Shown here: positions 1 through 8,949 of the stretch, piece after piece
Layout: each line of letters opens with the position of its first letter
Numbering within the stretch: the stretch's first letter is position 1
Source: an uncultured Mycoplasmatota bacterium
Lineage (GTDB): Bacteria > Bacillota_I > Bacilli_A > RF39 > UBA660
Reading direction: 5' to 3'
DNA length: 33,680 nucleotides
Assembly: GCA_946530475.1 (NCBI GenBank)
Contig: CAMNAC010000006.1
Span: 1-33,680, forward strand
The notes under the pieces: model-generated
Database searches by the model: none
What the model saw: only the letters and a program-made list of their open reading frames with translations
Told to the model about the DNA's origin: nothing
Translations under genes and position numbers: made by a program

Positions 1-17
1 CAAAAAAGAAAAAGAAT

Positions 18-1568
18 GTGGGAATGATTGTATTCTTTGTTTTAATGGCAATCATAATAGGAATCTTTGTTTATTTTACGGTATTTCATCCATTAAATCC
101 AGAGAAGAAAGAAGAAAAAGAGGAACAAAAGGAAATAGTAAATCCTGTATTAGAATCCCCTTATCATATGACAGATAATTCACTTCAAAAATTTGATTTG
201 GAATTTCTAAAATTAGAATCAGGAAAGAAAAATAAAGTATATAGTCCACTTGCAATTAAATATGCACTTGAAATGTTGGCAGAAGGTGCAGATGGAGAAA
301 CGAAAGCACAATTAGATGCTGTAATTGGAGAATATGTAGCCAAAAAATATACCAATAGTTCTAATATGTCTTTTGCGAATGCTTTATTTGTAAGAGATAC
401 TTATAAAGATTCTATTCAACCTACTTATGTTGATTTATTACAAAATAAATATAACGCAGAAGTAGTTTATGATTCTTTTGAAACTGCGACACCTTTAAAT
501 GATTGGGTAAGTGAAAAAACGTTACGATTAATCAATCATTTGGTGGATGATTTAAGTACAGAGGATTATGCTCTTGTAAATGCACTTGCAATCGATATGG
601 AATGGAATAAATTAATCCAGGCAAAAGATTTGGAAAATGCATATAATGTGAAATATATCCATGAAGACTATGGCTCTTATGTACCATGTTTAGTTGGATT
701 TGGATTTAAAGAGATTGCATTTGAAAATCTTGATAAGAAGGTTACTGCAGCAGAAATCGGAGCTTCTATCAACCGATATGACATTGTAAATGATTTAGGA
801 GAAGATAAGATTAGAGAAGAAGTTGGAGCTGCTTATCAAGAATACCTAAACAAAGGACAAACTTGTGGTAATGAAGAATTAAATGTTGATACTTATTTAG
901 ATCAATATATAGAGGAAATTAATTCCAATTATGGAAAAGTAGATAGTTCAACTGATTTTAGTTTCTTGGATGATGAAAATGTAAAAGCTTTTGCGAAAAA
1001 CCTAAAAACTTATGATGGGGTAACTTTACAATATATAGGAATTATGCCAAAAACTGGAGAATTAGAAGACTATATTCAAAATACAGATCAAGAAAAAATC
1101 AATACGATTATTCAGAATTTAAAAACGATTGAATTTAATAATTTTGAAGAAGGTGTCATTACTAAGATAACTGGATTTATTCCATTATTTGAAATGGAAT
1201 ATGATTTAGATTTAAAAAATGATTTAATCAAAATGGGTATTACAGATGTATTTGATGCATCAAAAGCAAATCTTTCTAAATTAAGTACGAAAGAAGGAAC
1301 TATCATCAATAATGTTTCCCATAAAACAAATATCTCTTTCACAAACGAAGGAATTAAAGCAGCTGCAGCAGTACAGATGGGAGGATATGGAGATGGTAGG
1401 TGTGGATTTAATTATGACTTTGAAGTTCCTGTTAAAGAAATTGATTTAACATTTGACCGTCCATATTTATTCTTTGTACGCGATGTAAATTCTGGGGAAG
1501 TATGGTTTACGGGAACTGTTTATGAACCAGGATTGGAAATTCAATATTCAGGAAGTGGAGCTCATTAA
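18..1568 (+). CDS. Membrane-anchored serpin family protein (5' end possibly outside the window)
   Basis: N-terminal TM helix (VFFVLMAIIIGIFVYFTVF); serpin core 'FANALFVRD', hinge 'NEGIKAAAAVQM', C-terminal signature 'FDRPYLFFVRDVNSGEVWFTGTVYEP'. Frame stays open to the window start (KKKKN...). Confidence 0.9.
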   Translation: MGMIVFFVLMAIIIGIFVYFTVFHPLNPEKKEEKEEQKEIVNPVLESPYHMTDNSLQKFDLEFLKLESGKKNKVYSPLAIKYALEMLAEGADGETKAQLDAVIGEYVAKKYTNSSNMSFANALFVRDTYKDSIQPTYVDLLQNKYNAEVVYDSFETATPLNDWVSEKTLRLINHLVDDLSTEDYALVNALAIDMEWNKLIQAKDLENAYNVKYIHEDYGSYVPCLVGFGFKEIAFENLDKKVTAAEIGASINRYDIVNDLGEDKIREEVGAAYQEYLNKGQTCGNEELNVDTYLDQYIEEINSNYGKVDSSTDFSFLDDENVKAFAKNLKTYDGVTLQYIGIMPKTGELEDYIQNTDQEKINTIIQNLKTIEFNNFEEGVITKITGFIPLFEMEYDLDLKNDLIKMGITDVFDASKANLSKLSTKEGTIINNVSHKTNISFTNEGIKAAAAVQMGGYGDGRCGFNYDFEVPVKEIDLTFDRPYLFFVRDVNSGEVWFTGTVYEPGLEIQYSGSGAH

Positions 1569-1623
1569 AGTTTTCTCTTCCTTTTTTTAAAAAAATAGGG
1601 TATAATGAATAGTAGGTGATAGT

Positions 1624-2124
1624 ATGAAGCAAGAATCAAATAGTAAATCAGATACAATTGTTTTTGTAGTATGTATCTTATTAGTCGTTGGATTTGTAGT
1701 AGCGCTTCCATATTTGAATAGTATGGTGCGTAAAGCAAAAGAAATTGATGAAAAAAAAGAAGATGTAAAAATTCCTACCACTTACGAGTGTGTACGTTTG
1801 GAAGAAGAGGATGACTATACCTTAAAACAAGAAGCAACTTACACCATCCAAAATCAAAAAGTTACTTCTGCAAAAATACATAGACTTTATACATTCCAAA
1901 CAGAAGAAGCATTTACAGAATTTTTAAAAGATAATAAAGAACAAAATTCGGTAGGAGAAACCGATAAAATTGAATCGAATGCGACAAAAAAAACAGTAGA
2001 AAGAACTACTACGATGGATCTTTTGAAAATGAATCCTGATGAGGAAGAATTAATAAATTTCCCTAAAACTTACAGTAATCTATTAATTTATACCAAAGAT
2101 CAAAAATGTACACCAACTTATTAA
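1624..2124 (+). CDS. Hypothetical single-pass membrane protein
   Basis: ORF with AGGTGAT SD and TATAAT at 1601-1606; N-terminal TM helix; no recognised domain. Confidence 0.75.
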   Translation: MKQESNSKSDTIVFVVCILLVVGFVVALPYLNSMVRKAKEIDEKKEDVKIPTTYECVRLEEEDDYTLKQEATYTIQNQKVTSAKIHRLYTFQTEEAFTEFLKDNKEQNSVGETDKIESNATKKTVERTTTMDLLKMNPDEEELINFPKTYSNLLIYTKDQKCTPTY

Positions 2125-2146
2125 ACTACTTTTTAGTAGTTTTTTT
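2123..2146 (+). terminator. Rho-independent terminator
   Basis: AAACTACT-TTTT-AGTAGTTT followed by T run. Confidence 0.75.
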
Positions 2147-2201
2147 ATTGGAAAAAGGATTTTCTATTTTTCTTTCGTATATTAACATTTGGGAGGAAGA
2201 T

Positions 2202-3635
2202 ATGAAGAAAATTTTATGGTTATTGATTGTTGGTTTTATTTTTGGAATTCATTCTGTATGCGCGAAAGAAACATCTTTAATTATGGTAGAAGAACCCAAT
2301 GTATTTTATGCGATGTATAATGATGAATTCTATCGTTCTTATTCTTTTAATAAGTATTATCAAGATGGTTCTAGAGTTTATTGTATTGATCCTGATCAAA
2401 AAGTAAATTCTTATCAATATGAAGAAGTATCAAGTAGTTCTCTCTATTCGGAAGATACTTTAAAAAAGTTAGCTCTTATTGAATACTTTGGAAGCGATTA
2501 TCCTGGTCATGATTCTCTTCGATTTGAACTAGCAACTCAAGCACTTATCTGGGAAGAAATAAAAGGAGTAACTGTGAAATGGTTCACAGAAAGGTATTCT
2601 TATGGTGAAGAAATTGATGTAACCTATGAAAGGGAAAAAATCTTAGACTTAATCCATCAATATTTGATAAAACCGAATTTTAACTTGGAAAAAATAGAAG
2701 GTACTATAAATGATCATATTACGGTTACTGATCAAAATCATGTACTAGGAGAATATGAAGTAGCATCATTTGATGGAGGCACTGCCTATATAGAAGGTGA
2801 TGATTTAAAACTTGTTTTAAAAGAAAAAGGAAATTATACTTTGAAATTAAAAAGAAAAGCATATGAAACAGGTACGAAATTCTATGTAGCGAGTAATTCT
2901 CAAACGATGATGAAAGGAAGGGTAGAAGAAGAATGGATTACGATTCCTGTAGAAGTATCAGGAAGTGAAGTAACAATTCAAAAATATGGTATAAAAATAG
3001 AAGGAGACAAAATTCCATTAGAAGGAGTATCATTTGAATTACGTGCAGGGGAAACACTCTATTATCAAGATCAAACTGTTCGATTTTCAAAAGATGAATT
3101 TATAGGAAATTATGAGACAAATACTAATGGTGAAATACATTTGACTCTTCCATATGGGAATTATTATTTAAAAGAAACAAAAACAAAAGAAGGGTTTGAA
3201 TTAAATCCAAGAATGATACCTATTCATGTAGAGTCGTCTTCTGAGTTATTTGAAATTGAAAATCAAGAATCTTATGGTTCTATTCAAATTCAAAAAATAG
3301 ATTCGATTACAAAAAAGCCGTTAATGGGAGTAAAATATCGAATAACGAATTTACAAACAAATGAAGTTTATGAGAAAAGTACAAATGCAGAGGGAATGAT
3401 AACATTTGATCAGTTAAGATTTGGCTCTTATCAACTAGAAGAAATAGAAACTCTTCCACATTATATTATGGATACTTCTATCAAAATTGTGGAAATCAAA
3501 GAACAAAAAAACTATACTTATTCCTTTGTAAATGAACCAGTTCCAAATATTCCAGATACAGATTGTTACGAAGTACCATATTTGAATAGTTGGGTATTAC
3601 TTGCTTATGCCATTTATCAAAAAAAGTTTTTTTAA
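2202..3635 (+). CDS. Secreted surface protein with thioester domain and two Cna-B/SpaA-like domains
   Basis: Signal peptide MKKILWLLIVGFIFGIHSVCA; thioester-domain motifs 'VYCIDPDQ' and 'ATQALIWEEI'; two Cna-B-like repeats (IQKYG...YYLKET; IQKID...YQLEEI...FVNEP); C-terminal hydrophobic stretch plus KK. Start moved from the ORF-track start (2106) to ATG 2202, after GGGAGGAAGAT. Confidence 0.87.
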   Translation: MKKILWLLIVGFIFGIHSVCAKETSLIMVEEPNVFYAMYNDEFYRSYSFNKYYQDGSRVYCIDPDQKVNSYQYEEVSSSSLYSEDTLKKLALIEYFGSDYPGHDSLRFELATQALIWEEIKGVTVKWFTERYSYGEEIDVTYEREKILDLIHQYLIKPNFNLEKIEGTINDHITVTDQNHVLGEYEVASFDGGTAYIEGDDLKLVLKEKGNYTLKLKRKAYETGTKFYVASNSQTMMKGRVEEEWITIPVEVSGSEVTIQKYGIKIEGDKIPLEGVSFELRAGETLYYQDQTVRFSKDEFIGNYETNTNGEIHLTLPYGNYYLKETKTKEGFELNPRMIPIHVESSSELFEIENQESYGSIQIQKIDSITKKPLMGVKYRITNLQTNEVYEKSTNAEGMITFDQLRFGSYQLEEIETLPHYIMDTSIKIVEIKEQKNYTYSFVNEPVPNIPDTDCYEVPYLNSWVLLAYAIYQKKFF

Positions 3636-4125
3636 AGGAATTATTCTAGCAATGCTTCTTTTATTTCCGAGTATTTCGAATTCTCCAATTGAACGAAATT
3701 TAAAAAATCAAATCATTTCTTCTTTTTCAATTCCAAAAGAAGAACCAATTGGCTATTTAACAATTCCAAAATTAGAAATAAACGATCCTTTTTATCAATT
3801 AAATAGTAAGAATAATACGGTTTCTAAAAATATCGAATGGATTATTTCAGATGCCCCAGATAAGAAATATGGAAATATGATTTTAGCAGGTCACTCTGGT
3901 AATTCTAAGATTTCTTATTTTCAAAATTTAAATCAATTAATGATAGGAGATATGATATTCATTACTTATGAGAATAAAACCTATTCTTATGAAGTAATTG
4001 ATTTCTATGAAACACTAAAAAGTGAAATGCATTTAAAAAGACCAATGGATGAAACAACCGTTACTTTAGTAACCTGTGTAACTTTGACGAATCGAAGATT
4101 TTTAGTAGTTGGAAAACAGATTTAA
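3607..4125 (+). CDS. Sortase family protein
   Basis: N-terminal TM; 'GYLTIPKLEINDPFYQ', 'ILAGHSG' (His), 'LVTCVTLTNRRFLVVGK' (Cys and Arg). Overlaps the upstream adhesin gene by about 29 nt. Confidence 0.9.
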   Translation: MPFIKKSFFKGIILAMLLLFPSISNSPIERNLKNQIISSFSIPKEEPIGYLTIPKLEINDPFYQLNSKNNTVSKNIEWIISDAPDKKYGNMILAGHSGNSKISYFQNLNQLMIGDMIFITYENKTYSYEVIDFYETLKSEMHLKRPMDETTVTLVTCVTLTNRRFLVVGKQI

Positions 4126-4290
4126 GCTTCACAAAAATTTCTTATTTTTTTCACATAAAAGTCATAAAAAATTTTTATAATGATTATAGAAAGAAGGGAT
4201 AAGAAAATAGAAAAAACATTATAATTATTGTAAACAATCTTAATAAAAACATATAAACAATCCTCTTACCTATGAAAGAAGGCGATAAAG

Positions 4291-4323
4291 AAAAAAGTTT
4301 TGAAAAAAATCAAAACTTTTTTT
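4291..4323 (+). terminator. AT-rich intrinsic terminator
   Basis: AAAAAAGTTTTG-AAAAAAAT-CAAAACTTTTTTT inverted repeat with T run. Confidence 0.55.
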
Positions 4324-4380
4324 CTAATACTTCTCAAGTTTTAAAAAATGTGATATTCTTATAATATAGGAGGAAGTAAA

Positions 4381-5418
4381 ATGAAGAAAGTTTTAAAAGT
4401 CATGACAACACTTGTTGTGGTTGGGTTGTTATGCGGTTGTACAATGAAAGCAGAATTTAATGCAAAAGTTAACAGTGATAAATCAATGGATATTTCTGTT
4501 ACAGAAGCATTTGATAATGAACTTATCGATGCAATGATCAATATGCAAAATGGTATGGTAGATGGTCTACAATCTGAAGGAGATGATACTTTAATTGCTC
4601 CAAATGAAGATGAGACATTAATTACACCAAGTGAAGAGGAAACATTAATCACACCAGAAGATGATACTGTAATTACACCAGAAGAAGACACAGAACCAGC
4701 AGAAGAAGCATCTGAAATTACGGATGAACAACGTTGGCAATATTTAGATTCTATTATGACTGGTGAAGAATACACTAATAAAGTAAAATATGAAGAAGGA
4801 GAATTCAAAGGATATACTTTCACAAATCATATTGCTTCAATTGATGATGTAGTAGGAACAGAAAAAGAATTTAATATTACGGATATGGATTTAAAAGATA
4901 TTAAATCTATGTTTACAAAATCAGGAGATGTTTATACTGCAAATTGGATTTATGCAAATGAAGATGGGGAAGATACTTCACAAATTACGATGGATATGAA
5001 GGTATCGGTTACTTTACCTAAAGCTCCAAAAACTCATAATGCAACGAATGTTTCTTCTGACGGAAAAACATTAACTTGGGATTTATCAACCAATCAAAAT
5101 GAAAAAATGCAATTCTCATTTGCATTTGATTCAAAATCTAATCAATATATGACAATTGCATTTATTGCAGGTGGAGTTATTATTGTATTTGCTTTAATTG
5201 CAGTCGGATTGAAGGTAACGAAAAAAGGAAAAGTGGAAGATACACCAGTTTCAAAACCAGAAACTCCAGTACAACCAACTGCACCTGTTCAACCAAGTAC
5301 TCCAGTACAACCAACGGCGCCTGTTCAGCCAAGTACACCAGTACAACCAAAAGCTCCAATAGCAACAGAACCAGTTGCACAACCAACAGAACCACAAGAC
5401 ACGATGCCAAAGGAATAG
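4381..5418 (+). CDS. LppM-like lipoprotein with C-terminal TM and proline-rich tail
   Basis: Lipobox LLCGC; 'CTMKAEFNAKVNSDKSMDISVTEAFDNELIDAM' resembles LppM-type N-termini; TM 'YMTIAFIAGGVIIVFALIAVGLKV'; PVQPTAPVQPST repeats. Confidence 0.72.
   Translation: MKKVLKVMTTLVVVGLLCGCTMKAEFNAKVNSDKSMDISVTEAFDNELIDAMINMQNGMVDGLQSEGDDTLIAPNEDETLITPSEEETLITPEDDTVITPEEDTEPAEEASEITDEQRWQYLDSIMTGEEYTNKVKYEEGEFKGYTFTNHIASIDDVVGTEKEFNITDMDLKDIKSMFTKSGDVYTANWIYANEDGEDTSQITMDMKVSVTLPKAPKTHNATNVSSDGKTLTWDLSTNQNEKMQFSFAFDSKSNQYMTIAFIAGGVIIVFALIAVGLKVTKKGKVEDTPVSKPETPVQPTAPVQPSTPVQPTAPVQPSTPVQPKAPIATEPVAQPTEPQDTMPKE
5266..5352 (+). repeat. 36-nt in-frame tandem repeat (PVQPTAPVQPST), 2 full units plus partial
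   Basis: CCAGTACAACCAAC(T/G)GC(A/G)CCTGTTCA(A/G)CCAAGTAC(T/A) at 5266-5301 and 5302-5337, then a partial unit. Confidence 0.85.
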
Positions 5419-5437
5419 TAAAATCTATTCCTTTTTC
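5409..5437 (+). terminator. Intrinsic terminator overlapping the lipoprotein stop codon
   Basis: AAAGGAATAG-taaaat-CTATTCCTTT followed by T-rich tail. Confidence 0.75.
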
Positions 5438-5448
5438 TTTTTAGAATA

Positions 5449-5457
5449 TGTTATAAT
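5449..5457 (+). promoter_or_regulatory. Extended -10 promoter for nifJ
   Basis: TGTTATAAT (TGn + TATAAT), 15 nt before ATG 5473, with GGTGAT in between. Confidence 0.5.
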
Positions 5458-5472
5458 GAAAATGGTGATAGT

Positions 5473-8400
5473 ATGAAAAAAATGATAACAGTAGATGGAA
5501 ATGAAGCATGTGCTAGAAGCGCTTATTTTTTTACAGAAGTAGCAGGTATTTATCCGATTACTCCGTCGAGTCCTATGGCAGAACATATTGATGAATGGAG
5601 TAATGAAGGGAAAACCAATTTATTTGAGGAACCTGTAAAAGTAGTGGAAATGCAAAGTGAAGCAGGGGCTGCTGGTATGGTCCATGGATCGCTACAAGCA
5701 GGATGTTTAACTTCTACATTTACGGCTAGTCAAGGTCTTCTTTTGATGATTCCAAATATGTATAAGATAGCAGGTGAGATGCTTCCAGGAGTATTTCATG
5801 TGGCAGCAAGAAGTTTATCCACTCATGCACTATCAATCTTTGGAGATCATCAAGATGTTTATGCAACGAGACAAACAGGTTTTTGTATGTTAGCAAGTTC
5901 TTCTGTACAAGAAGCAAGCGATTTGGCGATTGTCGCACATTTATCAAGTCTTGAGGCAAGTCTTCCATTCCTACATTTTTTTGATGGATTTCGAACAAGC
6001 CATGAAATTGATAAAATAGAAGTATTAGAAAAAGAAGATATCAAAGATTTATTAAAGGAAGAATCCATTACTAATTTTCGAAAAAAAGCTCTTAATATTG
6101 TTCATCCAGATACAAGGGGAACTGCTCAAAATGATGACATCTATTTTCAAATGACAGAAGTAAGAAATCAAGTTTATAATCAAGTTCCAAATGTTGTAGA
6201 TGATGTAATGCAAAGGTTAGAAAAAAAGACAGGAAGAGAATATCATCCCTTTATGTATTATGGAGACTCCAATGCCACTTCTATAATCGTCGCAATGGGA
6301 TCTGTAAATGAAACCATTAAAGAAACCATCGATGATTTAAACAAAAAGGGGTATTCTGTAGGATTGATAGAAGTTCATTTATATCGTCCATTTTCAAAAG
6401 AATACTTACTAAAAGTTCTTCCTAAATCAGTGAAAAAAATAGCGGTATTAGACAGAACGAAGGAATCAGGAAGTATAGGAGAACCACTTTACTTAGATAT
6501 TACAAGTGCTTTACAAGAACTTGATATACAAATCGTAGGTGGAAGATATGGACTTTCTTCTAAAAATACAACTCCTGCTATGATAAAAGCTGTTTATGAT
6601 ATGTTGAATGGAGAACTTAAAAATCATTTTACGATTGGAATTGAAGATGATATCACGCATTTAAGTTTACCTTATGACAAAGACTACAAAATTAGTAATT
6701 CAGAAGAATTCTTAATCTATGGTTATGGTTCTGATGGAATGGTTAGTGCTTCCAAAGGAATGATGAAACTAATTGGAAATCATACGGATAGCTATGTACA
6801 AGGTTATTTTCAATACGATTCTAAAAAATCTGGTGGAGTTACAAAATGTCACTTAAGATTCTCAGATCATCCAATTCGTTCTACTTATTATGTAGAAAAT
6901 CCGAAAGTGATTGTTATAACAAAAGAGTCTTATTTAAATAATTTTGATTGTCTATCAAATCTTATGGAAAATGGAACCTTCATTTTTAACACCAAAATGA
7001 AAGAAGAAGAATTCTTAAATACATTAAGTGATGAGAATAGACATTTACTTGTAAATAAACATGCAAAAGTATATTTAATTGATGCCTATTCATTAGCGAA
7101 TGAAGTGGGGTTAAAAAATAAAATCAGCATGGTAATGGAAAGTGCGATTATGTCTCTTTCTTCTAGAATGGATTATGAAGAAGCAAAAGAAGTCATGAAA
7201 GATTTTGCGAAGAAACGCTTCTTTAAAAAAGGACCAAGTGTGTATGAAGCCAATGCAAAAGCAATTGATTTAGCAACTAACTATTTAAAAGAAGTAGAAA
7301 TCAAAGAAGATATCTATTTTGAAGAAGTAAAAGAAAAAGAAACGTTATTTTCTATGATTACAAAAAGAAAAGGAGACGACTTAAAAACATCTGACTTTCT
7401 ACCTTATCAAAATGGAACGTTTGAAAGTGGCACTTCAAAATTAGAAAAGAGAAGCGTTGCAGATGTTGTACCAAAATGGTTAAGTGAGAATTGTATTCAG
7501 TGTAATCAATGTTCTTTGGTTTGCCCTCATGCAGTTATTAGACCTTACTTACTAAGCAAAGAAGAGTATGAGAATGCTCCAAGTTATATTCAAAATAGAT
7601 GTAAAAAACCAATGGAAAAGAATTTAGAAGATTATTATTTCTGTATTGGTATTTCGGTAAAAGATTGTACTGGATGTGGAGTTTGTATCAAAACATGTCC
7701 TGGTTTAAGAGGCGCAAAAGCGTTAACAAAAGAAACGTTACAGGAAAGAATCAACGAAAAAGAACAAGAAGTCTTTGATTATTTAAGTACCCATATTAAA
7801 GAAAAAGATTTACTTTCTGTTTCTACCATTAAAGGTTCTCAATTGAAAGAACCAAAATTCATGTTTAGTGGAGCTTGCGCAGGATGTGGAGAAACTCCAT
7901 ATTTGAAACTTTTAACACAAGTATTTGGAAATTCTTTAATGATTTCGAATGCAACAGGATGTTCTTCTATCTATGGTGCATCTATGCCAAGTACTCCTTA
8001 TACCATTCCATGGGCAAGTTCTTTATTTGAAGATAATGCAGAATATGGATATGGAATGTTAATCGCAAAAAATACAATCCGAAATCATATTGCAAATATC
8101 ATGAAAAAATATATGGATAATCCAAATAAAAAATTGTTTGAAACATGGTTAGAACACTCAGATGATTACAAAATCACAAAAGAAGTATATGAAGCATTAG
8201 AAGATGATACCTTACCAGAAGAATTACGTTCCTTAAAAGAATTTATACCAGCTTCTGTAATCTGGACAGTTGGTGGAGATGGTTGGGCTTACGATATTGG
8301 ATATGGTGGAATTGATCATGTATTAGCAAGTGGTGACAATGTAAATATTTTAGTTTTAAATAGTGAAGTATATTCCAATACAGGTGGACAAGCAAGTAAA

Positions 8401-8889
8401 GCAAGTCCAAAAGGAGCTATTGCAGCTTTTGCAAGTAATGGTAAAAAAGTTTCGAAAAAAGATTTAGCACGTATGTGCATGTCTTATCCAAATGTATATG
8501 TTGCTCAAGTTTCTTTAGGAGCGACACCTATGCAGACAATTAAAGCATTAGAAGAAGCCGCTTCTTGGAATGGACCTTCTATAGTAATTGCTTATGCATC
8601 TTGTATTTCACATGGTATTAAAGGTGGGATGGAAAATAGTATCGAAAATGAGAAATTAGCAACTCAATGTGGATACTTTCCAACTTTCCGATATTCTCCT
8701 TTAACAGGTAAATTTACATTGGATAGTAAAAACGTTGATTTTGAAAAATACCATGAATTTTTAAATAATCAAACAAGATATGCAATGTTAAAAGAGATTA
8801 ATCCAGAACATGCAGAAGAATTATTACAAGCAAATAAAGAAGAATCTATCAAACGATATGAATACTATCAGTCTTTAGAAAATAATTAG
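5473..8889 (+). CDS. nifJ: Pyruvate:ferredoxin (flavodoxin) oxidoreductase
   Basis: Full-length PFOR: 'YPITPSSPMAEHIDEW', 4Fe-4S motifs 'CIQCNQCSLVCPH' and 'CTGCGVCIKTCPG', TPP-binding 'GGDGWAYDIGYGGIDHVLASGDNVNILVLNSEVYSNTGGQ'. Confidence 0.98.
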   Translation: MKKMITVDGNEACARSAYFFTEVAGIYPITPSSPMAEHIDEWSNEGKTNLFEEPVKVVEMQSEAGAAGMVHGSLQAGCLTSTFTASQGLLLMIPNMYKIAGEMLPGVFHVAARSLSTHALSIFGDHQDVYATRQTGFCMLASSSVQEASDLAIVAHLSSLEASLPFLHFFDGFRTSHEIDKIEVLEKEDIKDLLKEESITNFRKKALNIVHPDTRGTAQNDDIYFQMTEVRNQVYNQVPNVVDDVMQRLEKKTGREYHPFMYYGDSNATSIIVAMGSVNETIKETIDDLNKKGYSVGLIEVHLYRPFSKEYLLKVLPKSVKKIAVLDRTKESGSIGEPLYLDITSALQELDIQIVGGRYGLSSKNTTPAMIKAVYDMLNGELKNHFTIGIEDDITHLSLPYDKDYKISNSEEFLIYGYGSDGMVSASKGMMKLIGNHTDSYVQGYFQYDSKKSGGVTKCHLRFSDHPIRSTYYVENPKVIVITKESYLNNFDCLSNLMENGTFIFNTKMKEEEFLNTLSDENRHLLVNKHAKVYLIDAYSLANEVGLKNKISMVMESAIMSLSSRMDYEEAKEVMKDFAKKRFFKKGPSVYEANAKAIDLATNYLKEVEIKEDIYFEEVKEKETLFSMITKRKGDDLKTSDFLPYQNGTFESGTSKLEKRSVADVVPKWLSENCIQCNQCSLVCPHAVIRPYLLSKEEYENAPSYIQNRCKKPMEKNLEDYYFCIGISVKDCTGCGVCIKTCPGLRGAKALTKETLQERINEKEQEVFDYLSTHIKEKDLLSVSTIKGSQLKEPKFMFSGACAGCGETPYLKLLTQVFGNSLMISNATGCSSIYGASMPSTPYTIPWASSLFEDNAEYGYGMLIAKNTIRNHIANIMKKYMDNPNKKLFETWLEHSDDYKITKEVYEALEDDTLPEELRSLKEFIPASVIWTVGGDGWAYDIGYGGIDHVLASGDNVNILVLNSEVYSNTGGQASKASPKGAIAAFASNGKKVSKKDLARMCMSYPNVYVAQVSLGATPMQTIKALEEAASWNGPSIVIAYASCISHGIKGGMENSIENEKLATQCGYFPTFRYSPLTGKFTLDSKNVDFEKYHEFLNNQTRYAMLKEINPEHAEELLQANKEESIKRYEYYQSLENN

Positions 8890-8949
8890 ATGAATCATTT
8901 GGTTTTTGGTTTAAAAATATGATATATTAATAGTATAGTAGGTGATGAT

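Noticed and set aside
1112-1342. Minus-strand ORFs in general (1112-1342, 1587-1781, 5726-5998, 5859-6068, 9321-9566, 11855-12070, 16274-16705, 20327-20674, 20813-21136, 21523-21807, 32581-32832, 32839-33051, 33299-33499)
   Set aside because: All overlap well-supported + strand genes or their flanks, lack SD and domain signatures, and have biased composition.
3619-3626. A-AAA-AAG slippery heptamer at the adhesin/sortase overlap as a programmed frameshift
   Set aside because: The heptamer is in the right phase for a -1 shift, but the sortase is in the +1 frame. A -1 shift reaches a stop after a few codons (VFLKELF*), so it would not make an adhesin-sortase fusion.
4272-4362. Small ORF MKEGDKEKSFEKNQNFFSNTSQ... 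in the intergenic region
   Set aside because: No SD before its ATG (caatcctcttacctATG), and it spans the terminator stem; more likely non-coding.
4359-4823. Minus-strand ORF (154 aa, SSSGVI repeats)
   Set aside because: Antisense shadow of the acidic TLITP repeats in the lipoprotein gene; no SD, promoter or homologous look.
5266-5352. Short spaced repeats as a CRISPR array
   Set aside because: Repeats are in-frame, directly abutting and encode a proline-rich tail; there are no unique spacers.
5180-5410. Minus-strand ORF (76 aa, LVVLEYLVEQ repeats)
   Set aside because: Antisense translation of the PVQPTAP repeat; low-complexity artefact.
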